This document shows, piece after piece, positions 40,561 to 47,703 of a stretch of DNA of 64,000 bases. The DNA is taken from the NCBI GenBank assembly GCA_963805305.1, contig CAWDTM010000003.1, positions 434,001 through 498,000 on the forward strand, given 5' to 3'. Under the pieces are notes generated by a model. The model was not told where the DNA came from. It searched no databases and was given only the letters and a program-made list of their open reading frames with translations. How positions within the stretch are numbered: position 1 is the first letter of the stretch; each line of letters opens with the position of its first letter. This stretch comes from CAVXEH01 sp963805305 (lineage in GTDB: Bacteria; Chloroflexota; Limnocylindria; QHBO01). A program made the translations under genes and the position numbers.

Positions 40561-41082
40561 TCACGCCCCCGGCCTGGCCGCCGTGGGCGCGGTCGTGCTC
40601 CGCGATGCAGCCGTCACTGCGGCGCGCTCTGCAAGCCGCCGGCGGCGGACGATCGCCGGATACGGGGGCCCGCCGGCGCCCGCGGCGGCATCGGCGAGGG
40701 TGGTGGTGGCCAGGACGCCGTCGACCGACTCGTAGACGCGCTGGAAGAGCGTGTGCACGCTGCAGGGCTGCGGCCTGTCGCAGGCCTCCAGGTTCTCCGC
40801 GCTCGCGCACGGCATCTCCAGCAGCGGACCCTCCAGCACGCGAACCGCGTCGGCCAGGCTGATCTGGACCGGCTCCCGCGAAAGCTCGTAGCCGCCGGAG
40901 TGGCCGCGCGTGGCGATCACCAGGCCTGCGCGCCGGAGCTGGCTCACCAGCTGCTCCAGGTACGCATGCGGCAGCTTCTCGTCCCGTGCGATGCAGGCCA
41001 GGGAGATGGGCCCTTCACCGGCATGTCGCGCGAGCTGGACCAGGACCCGGATCCCGTACTCGGTGCGCGTGCTGATCTTCAT
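40561..41082 (-). CDS. Rrf2 family Fe-S-sensing regulator
   Basis: A 173-residue Rrf2/IscR/SufR-type transcription factor. The winged helix is MKISTRTEYGIRVLVQLARH with HAYLEQLVSQLRRAGLV and RGHSGGYELSR. Three cysteines (EMPCASAENLEACDRPQPCSV cut: Cys near 90, 99 and 105) sit where IscR binds [2Fe-2S], with spacing C-x8-C-x5-C. The C-terminus is basic and Ala/Arg-rich. Placed inside the suf operon between the Rieske gene (ATGA overlap) and sufC, it most likely controls the operon in response to iron-sulfur status. Confidence 0.92.
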   Translation of the reverse strand: MKISTRTEYGIRVLVQLARHAGEGPISLACIARDEKLPHAYLEQLVSQLRRAGLVIATRGHSGGYELSREPVQISLADAVRVLEGPLLEMPCASAENLEACDRPQPCSVHTLFQRVYESVDGVLATTTLADAAAGAGGPPYPAIVRRRRLAERAAVTAASRSTTAPTAARPGA

Positions 41083-41423
41083 CCGCCCAGCTCCACCTGG
41101 ACCTCGTCGCCCTCGACGCGAGCGCGGTACGCGGTCACCGGCCGAACCGGCGGCAGCGCCAGCACCCGCCCGCTGAAGAGATCGAACCGGCCGCCATGGC
41201 GCGGACACTCGACCCCGCTGTCGTCGAGCTCGCCCTCGCCGAGATCGCCACCGTCGTGCGTGCAGACATTGTCGATGGCGCCCCACTCCCCGTCCTCCGT
41301 GAGGCCGACGCACAGCGAGCGACCGGCCACCGCGACGACCCGGACGGTCCCGGGCGCGATCTCCGAGGCGCGGGCCACGGTGACAAAGCCGGAGGCCGGG
41401 GCGCGGACGCCCTCGGCGGTCAT
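41079..41423 (-). CDS. Rieske-type [2Fe-2S] ferredoxin
   Basis: A 114-residue soluble Rieske ferredoxin. The two ligand boxes are CTH near residue 54 and CPRHGG near 73, giving two Cys and two His. This is the non-oxygenase NirD/BphF-like small type. Its overlaps (ATGA) with both sufD and the Rrf2 gene fix it in the suf operon. It could supply electrons for cluster assembly or be a client of it; neither is shown by sequence. Confidence 0.9.
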   Translation of the reverse strand: MTAEGVRAPASGFVTVARASEIAPGTVRVVAVAGRSLCVGLTEDGEWGAIDNVCTHDGGDLGEGELDDSGVECPRHGGRFDLFSGRVLALPPVRPVTAYRARVEGDEVQVELGG

Positions 41424-42682
41424 GACAGCACCTCCGGCTCGTCGAGGAGCTCCACGTGCCCGATCCGAGCTGCCAGGGCGGCGAGCATGGCGCTCCGCAC
41501 CGGCTCGACCGGGATGCGCGCGATGACCTGCTCGAAGAAGCCGCGGACGATCATCCGTTCGGCTTCGTCCGCGGTGAGTCCGCGCGACTCCGCGTAGAAG
41601 CGGAGCACCGGGTCGATGGCGCCGGCCGTCGCTCCGTGGCCGCAGCGCAGCAGGTCATTGGTCTTGATCTCGAGGACCGGGATGGGCTCCGCGCCGGCGT
41701 TCGGCGAGAGGAGCAGGTTGCGGCATTCCTGGTAGCTGCTCGACTGGCGCGCGGTCTCCTGGACACGCGTCATGCCATAGAAGGCGGCGCGAGCCCGGTC
41801 GTACAGCGCGGACAGGTAGAGCAGGTCCGAGGTGGTGTGGTCCGCGACGAGGTCCTGGACGGTGTTGATGTCGATGTGCTGGTCGTCGCCCGCCGCGAGG
41901 AGACCCAGCAGCAGGCTGGTGCCGCCCTTGCCGGTCATCTGGACGTCAAGGCCGAGCTTCGTGGTCGCCGAGCCGACCTCGGTGTTCAGGCTGGTGACGA
42001 CAGCGTCGCGCCCCACTTCGACACGCTGCGCGCCCAGGTTCCAGGCCCCGTTGCCAAGGCGCTGAAGGTTCGCGTAGCGGACGCGCGACCCCGGGAGGGC
42101 ATGGATCGCCACCGTTCCGCCGAACCATCCCGGTGGGCCGTCGGGGGAGACCGTCTCCTCGAGCAGGGTGACCGAGCTGCCCTCCTCGGCGACAACGAGC
42201 GTATGCGGCAGGAAGGTGCCTTCCGCCCGCGGTTGCGTGATGCGCGCGATGACGGTTCCGTCGACCTCGACTCCCGCGGGGACGTAGAGGAAGGTTCCTC
42301 CGGTCCAGGCAGCGAGTGACAGGCTCCAGAATGCCGCATGCGAGGCGACCGGTTCGCCCTTGCCGAGCCAGCGCCGCAGCAGGTCCGGATGGTCCCGCAC
42401 CGCGCTGGCGAGGTCGGTAAAGACGACGCCCCGGTCCGCGAGACGGATGTCCGGCAGCTCGGGCTTGAAGTCGGCGTCCTCGACGAGCGCGCCGTCGCGC
42501 GGGAGCGTCCTGAGGGAGGTGCGTCGCCACTCCTCCTCCTGGCCCGTCGGGAAGGGCGTTGCCTCGGCCCGCGCCCACCAGGTGCGGCGCAGGTCGCGGA
42601 GCCAGTCCGGCTCCCGGCGCCGTTCTCCAAGCGCGTCAATGGTGGCCGCGTCGAGCGGCATCGGCTCTGCGGAGATGGTCAC
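41420..42682 (-). CDS. sufD: Fe-S scaffold subunit SufD
   Basis: A 420-residue SufD, paralogue of SufB and part of the SufBC2D scaffold. The family beta-helix core starts near residue 135 (FLYVPAGVEVDGTV, then EEGSSVTLLEE), followed by QHIDINTVQDLVADHTTSDLLY near 268 and the C-terminal CGHGATAGAIDPVLRFYAESRGL near 341, with the conserved His in the CGHGAT segment. The start is GTG 42682, four bases after the sufB stop. There is a helical N-terminal domain with many Arg/Glu. Confidence 0.94.
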   Translation of the reverse strand: MTISAEPMPLDAATIDALGERRREPDWLRDLRRTWWARAEATPFPTGQEEEWRRTSLRTLPRDGALVEDADFKPELPDIRLADRGVVFTDLASAVRDHPDLLRRWLGKGEPVASHAAFWSLSLAAWTGGTFLYVPAGVEVDGTVIARITQPRAEGTFLPHTLVVAEEGSSVTLLEETVSPDGPPGWFGGTVAIHALPGSRVRYANLQRLGNGAWNLGAQRVEVGRDAVVTSLNTEVGSATTKLGLDVQMTGKGGTSLLLGLLAAGDDQHIDINTVQDLVADHTTSDLLYLSALYDRARAAFYGMTRVQETARQSSSYQECRNLLLSPNAGAEPIPVLEIKTNDLLRCGHGATAGAIDPVLRFYAESRGLTADEAERMIVRGFFEQVIARIPVEPVRSAMLAALAARIGHVELLDEPEVLS

Positions 42683-42686
42683 TGGC

Positions 42687-44099
42687 TCAGCCGACCGCGC
42701 CTTCCATCTGGAGCTGGATGAGGCGGTTCATCTCGACCGCGTACTCCATGGGCAGCTCCTTGACGATGGGCTCGATGAAGCCGTTCACGATCATGGCCGC
42801 CGCCTCCGACTCGTTCATGCCGCGGCTCATGAGGTAGAAGAGCTGCTCGGAGCCGACCTTGGAGACGGTCGCCTCGTGGCCGATGGTGACGTCGTCCTCG
42901 TCGATCTCCATGTACGGGTACGTGTCCGACCGTGCCGCGTCGTCGAGGATCAGGGCGTCACAGCGCACCGTGGACTTCGCGCGCTTGCAGCCGGGGTAGA
43001 CCTTGACCAGGCCGCGGTAGCTCGTACGCCCGTTGCCCTGCGAAATGGACTTGCTCGTGATGAGCGAGGTCGTGTTCGGCGCGGCGTGGATCACCTTGCC
43101 GCCCGCGTCGAGGTGCTGGTCCTGGCCGGCGAAGGCGATCGACAGAACCTCCCCATGGGCGCGCTCGCCGAGCAGGTAGATGCTCGGGTACTTCATGGTG
43201 ATGCGCGAGCCCAGGTTGCCGTCTACCCACTCCATCACCGCGTCCTCGTAGGCAACGGCGCGCTTGGTGACGAGGTTGTAGACGTTGTGGCTCCAGTTCT
43301 GGATGGTCGTGTACCGGACCCGGGCGCCCTTCTTGACGATGATCTCCACGACGGCCGAGTGCAGGCTGGCGGTCGAGTAGGTCGGAGCGGTGCAGCCCTC
43401 GACGTAGTGCACGCTCGATCCCTCGTCGGCGATGATCAATGTGCGCTCGAACTGGCCCATGTTCTCGGTGTTGATCCGGAAGTAGGCCTGCAGCGGCAGT
43501 TCGACGTGCACGTTCTTGGGCACGTAGATGAAGCTTCCGCCGGACCAGACCGCGGTGTTCAGCGCGGCGAGCTTGTTGTCATTGGCCGGGATCACCGTGC
43601 CGAAGTGCTCCCGGAAGATCTCCGGGTGCTCCTTCAGCGCCTGGTCGGTCCCGAGGAAGATGACGCCCTGCTTCTCGAGGTCGGCCCGGATGTTGTGGTA
43701 GACGACCTCCGAGTCGTACTGGCCTCCCACGCCGGCGAGGTACTTCTTCTCCGCCTCGGGGATTCCCAGCTTGTCATACGTGCGCCGGATGTAGTCGGGC
43801 ACGTCGTCCCAGGACTGCACCGCCTTGTCGGTCGGCGCGATGTAGTAGTAGATGTCCTGGAAGTCGATGGGAGCCAGGTCCGCGCCCCAGGTCGGCATGG
43901 GCCGTGCCTCGAAATGGCGATAGGCCTTGAGGCGCAGCTTCGTCATCCACTCCGGCTCGCCCTTGTAGTGGCTGATCTCCTCGACCACTTCGGCGGAGAG
44001 GCCCTTCTTCGCGATGTTGAGCGAGGTGGCGTCGGAGTCATGCCAGCCGTACTTGTAGCTGTCGGGAAGCTGGCTGAGGGCAGGGTTCGGAAGAGCCAT
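42687..44099 (-). CDS. sufB: Fe-S scaffold subunit SufB
   Basis: A 470-residue SufB, the main scaffold on which the cluster is built. Markers: WMTKLRLKAYRHF near residue 51, GVGGQYDSEVVYHN near 125, GGSFIYVPKNVHVELPLQAYFR near 182 (in two parts), VEGCTAPTYSTASLHSA near 230, GNLGSRITMKYPS near 293 and CDALILDDAARSDTYPY near 379. Conserved cysteines include VEGC and the Cys in VYPGCKRAKSTVRCDALI. It is the first gene of the cluster, with its own -35/-10 promoter and a leader hairpin. Confidence 0.96.
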   Translation of the reverse strand: MALPNPALSQLPDSYKYGWHDSDATSLNIAKKGLSAEVVEEISHYKGEPEWMTKLRLKAYRHFEARPMPTWGADLAPIDFQDIYYYIAPTDKAVQSWDDVPDYIRRTYDKLGIPEAEKKYLAGVGGQYDSEVVYHNIRADLEKQGVIFLGTDQALKEHPEIFREHFGTVIPANDNKLAALNTAVWSGGSFIYVPKNVHVELPLQAYFRINTENMGQFERTLIIADEGSSVHYVEGCTAPTYSTASLHSAVVEIIVKKGARVRYTTIQNWSHNVYNLVTKRAVAYEDAVMEWVDGNLGSRITMKYPSIYLLGERAHGEVLSIAFAGQDQHLDAGGKVIHAAPNTTSLITSKSISQGNGRTSYRGLVKVYPGCKRAKSTVRCDALILDDAARSDTYPYMEIDEDDVTIGHEATVSKVGSEQLFYLMSRGMNESEAAAMIVNGFIEPIVKELPMEYAVEMNRLIQLQMEGAVG

Positions 44100-44116
44100 C
44101 GTTCCTCGCTGATCCT

Positions 44117-44143
44117 CGGGATCGCCCGTGCCGGCGAATCCCG
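44117..44143 (-). promoter_or_regulatory. Hairpin in the suf operon leader
   Basis: Ten paired bases with one bulge: CGGGATCGCC (44117-44126) against GGCGAATCCCG (44133-44143), loop of six. It lies between the predicted start of transcription and the sufB ribosome site, so it could act in RNA stability or attenuation, or be a DNA operator. Confidence 0.45.
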
Positions 44144-44170
44144 ACTGAAATGGTCGGTGATGAGGGCTGC

Positions 44171-44199
44171 ATCATCCTCCATCGACCTACCTCCGTCAA
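44171..44199 (-). promoter_or_regulatory. suf operon promoter (-35 and -10)
   Basis: On the minus strand, TTGACG (44199-44194), 17 bases, then GATGAT (44176-44171). The predicted transcript start near 44164 gives a leader of about 65 bases. This start excludes the open frame with a good ribosome site at 44182. Confidence 0.5.
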
Positions 44200-44993
44200 C
44201 CGCCACTCCCCGTGCGGGGACCCCCCTCGCGGCCGATCGGAGCCTCGACCCCCAGGAGGGAGCGGAGCGTGGCGCGCCAGTCCGCGTCACCCGTGATCAG
44301 CCGGTCCAGGCGCTCCCCGCCCCGCCGTCCGATCACGCGCTCCCGGGTCACCGTGATCCAGCCGTCGGAGAACGCCCGCGAGACGGTCGCCCGGCGGACG
44401 AACCCGGACGACGGGTCCGTCGAGTAGGCCCGGCACTGCTCCGCGAACTCGTCCAGCTCGTGCCCGGCCAGGTCAAACGCGTAGCCCCATCGCGACGTCA
44501 TACCCCTGTCCTCGGCGGCGAGCTCCCCGCGCTCCCCCACCACCCGGTACCGGCGCCCGTGCACGACCTGGTCGGAACGGCGATCCACGTCGAGCGGAGC
44601 GCGCGAGAAGAAGCCGAAGCCGACGTCGGTCAGCCAGCGCCGCTCGAGCTCGACGAGCAGGGCGAGGTGCGCGAAGGGCGGAGCAAGTCCGTCGACGCCG
44701 TTCTCGGTAAAGGGACGGGCGGCCAGCCGGCGGACGCGGAAGCCCAGGGCGACGAGGAGCTCGAAGAACAGACCGTTGAGCTCGTAGCAGAAGCCGCCGC
44801 GCCGCCGCACCACGATCTTCTCGAAGAGAGCGTCCGTCTCGAGGCGGATGGGGACCCCGAGGTGGCAATCGAGCGCCTCGAAGGGAACCGACAGGAGGTG
44901 GGCCCGCTGCAGCGCGAACAGGGTCTCGCGGGTAGGTCTGTGCAGGCCCCGATACCCGATCCGATGGAGGTAGCGCTCGACGTCGAGCCTCAT
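44196..44993 (-). CDS. Arylamine N-acetyltransferase
   Basis: A 265-residue NAT enzyme that moves acetyl from acetyl-CoA to aryl amines or hydrazines through a Cys-His-Asp triad. The triad is visible: Cys in RRRGGFCYELNGLF near residue 69, His in PPFAHLALLVEL near 109 and Asp in LTDVGFGFFSRAPL near 124. The N-terminal YLHRIGYRG and ALQRAHLLSVPFEALD segments are classic. Length is normal (250-280). The start overlaps the stop of the FAD reductase gene (ATGA). Its C-terminus is Gly/Arg-rich and ends in the suf promoter region. Confidence 0.93.
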   Translation of the reverse strand: MRLDVERYLHRIGYRGLHRPTRETLFALQRAHLLSVPFEALDCHLGVPIRLETDALFEKIVVRRRGGFCYELNGLFFELLVALGFRVRRLAARPFTENGVDGLAPPFAHLALLVELERRWLTDVGFGFFSRAPLDVDRRSDQVVHGRRYRVVGERGELAAEDRGMTSRWGYAFDLAGHELDEFAEQCRAYSTDPSSGFVRRATVSRAFSDGWITVTRERVIGRRGGERLDRLITGDADWRATLRSLLGVEAPIGREGGPRTGSGG

Positions 44994-46192
44994 GCGCGCG
45001 GCAGCGCGCTGAGCTCCGAGACCGATGGCGACGCTTCCACGAACCGGCGGGCCTCGTCGACCGGCAGGTATCCGTTGACCAGCGCCAGCTGCGCCACCCG
45101 TCCGCCGGCGATGTGCGCAACCGCGAACCGCGGCCTCGAAGCGTCGCCCAGGACCACCTCGTCCTCGATGGCCGGCGCCCAGCCGATCACGTCGAGGAGC
45201 TGCCCGCCGAACTCCGAGTAGACCCACGGCGCCCGCGGCGCCGGCACCGGCCGCCCAAGGATCGCGAGCGCCGCGGCCTCGCCGCCCTCGCGGGCCGCAT
45301 GCCAGTGCTCGACGCGGATCCCGCGAGCAGCGGCGAGGGGGTGCGGCACGCGCGCGACGTCGCCGGCAGCGAGGATCCCGGGCGCGGCCGCGTGGTTGGC
45401 GTCCACCACGATCCCGTCATCGACCGCCAGACCGGCCGCCTCTGCCAGCTCGACCCGAGGGCGGACCCCCACGCCGGCCAGCACCACCGACGCGGCCAGG
45501 CGCTCACCGGCGATGAGGGCGTCTGGCTCGACCGCGGTGGCGGTCGTCCCCAGCAGGACCCGGACCCCAACCGCCTCCAGCCGGCGCCGCGCCCAGCCGG
45601 CCAGCGTCTCGCCCAGGGCGCCCGACCACAGCTGCCCGGTCCTCTCCACGAGCGTCACTCGCATGCCCAGGCCGGCCAGCGATGCCGCGGCCTCCACGCC
45701 GATGAATCCTCCGCCCACCACTGCCGCACGGGCAGCGGCGTCGCCGGCAGCGATCGCGCCGATTGCCGCTCGGTGCAGAGCGGTGGCATCCGCGATGCGC
45801 CGCAGGACGGTGGCACGCTCCCTGCCCGGGATCTGAGGGCGAAGCGGCTCGGCGCCGGTGGCCAGGAGGCAGGTTCCGAATGCGACCCCGCTGCCGTCGG
45901 TGAGGGTTGCGCGCCGCTCCCCGGCGTCGACGCTCGCGACCCGCACGTTGAGCAGCAGCTCGATGCCTTTGCGCGCATACCAGCCCTCCGCCTCGGCGAG
46001 GACGAGGTCCTCCGGGACGGTTCCGGCGAGCAGCTCCTTGGAGAGGGGCGGGCGGTTGTACGGCGGCGTCTCCTCCTCGCCCACCAGCAGGATGGAGCCG
46101 CCGAACCCCTCGCGGCGCAGCCGCCGTGCGCAGCGCGCGGCGGCCACCCCGCCGCCCACCAGCAAGACGTCGATCTGGCGGGTGCTCGTCAC
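44990..46192 (-). CDS. FAD-dependent NAD(P)H oxidoreductase (ferredoxin-reductase type)
   Basis: A 400-residue flavoprotein of the rubredoxin/ferredoxin reductase group. The FAD loop is VLLVGGGVAAARCAR near residue 9, PYNRPPLSKELL near 45, the NAD loop VVGGGFIGVEAAASL near 149, the second FAD motif ILAAGDVARV near 278 and a C-terminal reductase domain (WVYSEFGGQLLDVIGWAP). It normally delivers electrons to a ferredoxin or Rieske protein. The suf-linked Rieske protein is one local candidate, but that pairing is speculation. The GTG start overlaps the stop of the DUF885 gene (GTGA). Confidence 0.88.
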   Translation of the reverse strand: MTSTRQIDVLLVGGGVAAARCARRLRREGFGGSILLVGEEETPPYNRPPLSKELLAGTVPEDLVLAEAEGWYARKGIELLLNVRVASVDAGERRATLTDGSGVAFGTCLLATGAEPLRPQIPGRERATVLRRIADATALHRAAIGAIAAGDAAARAAVVGGGFIGVEAAASLAGLGMRVTLVERTGQLWSGALGETLAGWARRRLEAVGVRVLLGTTATAVEPDALIAGERLAASVVLAGVGVRPRVELAEAAGLAVDDGIVVDANHAAAPGILAAGDVARVPHPLAAARGIRVEHWHAAREGGEAAALAILGRPVPAPRAPWVYSEFGGQLLDVIGWAPAIEDEVVLGDASRPRFAVAHIAGGRVAQLALVNGYLPVDEARRFVEASPSVSELSALPRA

Positions 46193-47436
46193 GGGTGAAG
46201 GGGGTCGTTTACCGGCGTGCGGCCCGCGTCGCGGTCCCCGTCGAGATCCGCCTGGAGGACCGCCGGCGAGAGCTGCTCGCTGAGGAGGCGCCAGAACCCG
46301 GAGGTCTGGCCCTGGACCTCGAGCCACGGCCGGATGAGCCGGGCCCCCTCCGCGTACGGGAAGATCATCCCGCCCACCGGGTCGGCCAGGACGCGCATCA
46401 GGTGGTCGAGACGGTCGTCGGCGACAAGGCCGACATCGGCCAGGTAGGCGCGAACCTCCCGGGTCGGGCGCCCATCGTGGTGCAGCATGATCCCGGCGTT
46501 GCCCTGCGCGGAGAGGAGCGACATGAAGGCGCCGCGCATCGCCACCGCAGCGCCCCAGTCGCCATCGACGCCCACGTCACCGCCGATGCGCCGCAGCTCC
46601 GCCTCGAGCTCTCGGTCGCTCATCACCACTTCGCGGGCCACGTCCGCCAGCCCCTCGGCGATCACCGCTTCCGGCGTGCCCATGGTCCGCAGCGTGGCCT
46701 CGCCCAGGCCCGCGGCCATGATCAGGCTGTGGGCCTTGACGATGTGGTCGACGTGGTGTCCCGGATATGCCTCGTGCGAGGCGAGGAAGGCAACGCCACT
46801 GACCTCGTTGGGCAGGTCCACGTTGACCTGGATCCGCGTGCGGCGCTCGCCGAGGTACTCCGCGTAGGCGCCCCACGGGCGGTCGTGAACCTCCTCCCAG
46901 TCGATCCCCTCGTCGTCGGGGAGATCGAAGTCGCGTCGCGTGACCACTCGGAACCGTTCCGCCGACCCGCGGATCGCGGGCACGACCTGCGGCGGCGGGA
47001 TGCGCAGCGCCTCGCGCAGCCGCGCAACCCGCTCGCGAAGGGATCCGTCGCCCGCAAGGGCGTCGTCCAGCTGCTGGTGGACGACCAGCAGGTCGCGGTC
47101 CGGGACCGGCCTGACCCGCACCGCGGTGAGCTCCTCGACGAGATCGAGGTAGGAGATCTCCTCGCCGGCGGCCCGCCGCGCAAGGGCGCTCATCGCGCGC
47201 AGCTGCCCGCCGAACCAGGCACGTCGCCGCGTCGTCGGGGAATCGCCGCCGGGCAGCGACGCCGCGAGCTCCGCGAGGGCCATCGCCTCGTCGTGGAGCT
47301 CCTCGGGCAGGGGCGCGGGCTCGCCCACGGCGATCTCGCGCAGCTCTCCGGGCCCGACGTAGCTGTCGAGCAATCCCGGGCTGATGCGCGCCAGCCGGAG
47401 GCCCAGCAGGATGTAGCGGTGCGCCAGCTCGTCCAT
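46189..47436 (-). CDS. DUF885-like putative metallopeptidase
   Basis: A 415-residue protein related to DUF885 peptidase-like proteins. The central motif ASHEAYPGHHVDH near residue 240 (HE-x3-GHH) is the likely metal site, and a second conserved block VIAEGLADVAREVV near 277 contains a Glu that may be the third ligand. It is shorter than usual DUF885 proteins (550-600), mainly at the N-terminus. ATG 47436 was chosen because TAGGAT lies nine bases before it, adjoining the alternative GTG. It is the first gene of an operon with the FAD reductase and NAT. Confidence 0.8.
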   Translation of the reverse strand: MDELAHRYILLGLRLARISPGLLDSYVGPGELREIAVGEPAPLPEELHDEAMALAELAASLPGGDSPTTRRRAWFGGQLRAMSALARRAAGEEISYLDLVEELTAVRVRPVPDRDLLVVHQQLDDALAGDGSLRERVARLREALRIPPPQVVPAIRGSAERFRVVTRRDFDLPDDEGIDWEEVHDRPWGAYAEYLGERRTRIQVNVDLPNEVSGVAFLASHEAYPGHHVDHIVKAHSLIMAAGLGEATLRTMGTPEAVIAEGLADVAREVVMSDRELEAELRRIGGDVGVDGDWGAAVAMRGAFMSLLSAQGNAGIMLHHDGRPTREVRAYLADVGLVADDRLDHLMRVLADPVGGMIFPYAEGARLIRPWLEVQGQTSGFWRLLSEQLSPAVLQADLDGDRDAGRTPVNDPLHP

Positions 47437-47445
47437 CGCCGTCAC

Positions 47446-47451
47446 ATCCTA
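47446..47451 (-). promoter_or_regulatory. -10 element of the DUF885 operon
   Basis: TAGGAT on the minus strand preceded by GG, nine bases before ATG 47436. Confidence 0.5.
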
Positions 47452-47464
47452 CCCAACGCTCCCG

Positions 47465-47494
47465 TTGACACCACCTTCGGCCGGCCGCTACCGT
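47465..47494 (+). promoter_or_regulatory. Promoter upstream of rsgA with consensus -35
   Basis: TTGACA (47465-47470), 18 bases, then TACCGT (47489-47494) preceded by GC. This is the best -35 in the window. Transcription would start near 47501, leaving a 200-base leader that holds the short ORF at 47564 before rsgA at 47704. Confidence 0.6.
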
Positions 47495-47563
47495 GCTGGC
47501 GACTGGGAGGCCGGCCGCAGCGCCGGGCCGCCATCGGTCCCGCAGGCGAAAGGAGGCGCTCTC

Positions 47564-47620
47564 ATGCAGATCACGACGTGTGCGCGCGCCCGCCCGCGGG
47601 GAGCCTCCGGCCTGCCCTGA
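47564..47620 (+). CDS. Short leader ORF (18 aa) upstream of rsgA
   Basis: ATG 47564 follows AAAGGAGG at ideal spacing and opens an 18-codon frame (MQITTCARARPRGASGLP) ending TGA at 47620. It lies 83 bases before rsgA in the leader of the consensus promoter. It has one Cys and several Arg codons. It could be an upstream regulatory peptide or a short secreted/antisense decoy; translation is suggested only by the ribosome site. Confidence 0.4.
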   Translation: MQITTCARARPRGASGLP

Positions 47621-47703
47621 GCAGCCGTTCGCCGGCTCCGCGACGCGTACGGGCGCGCTCCACCGCCTGTTCAGCCGACCCCGTCCCGAGTGGAGACCCA
47701 TCC

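Noticed and set aside
43943..44182. Open frame of about 79 codons overlapping the sufB start, with a good GGAGG ribosome site before ATG 44182.
   Set aside because: The predicted suf transcript starts near 44164, downstream of that ATG, and the frame runs through sufB with shadow-type composition. Likely chance.
47495..47563. A known riboswitch in the rsgA leader.
   Set aside because: I looked for guanidine, SAM/SAH, fluoride, ZTP and glycine hallmarks and none matched convincingly; only generic GC-rich pairing is visible.
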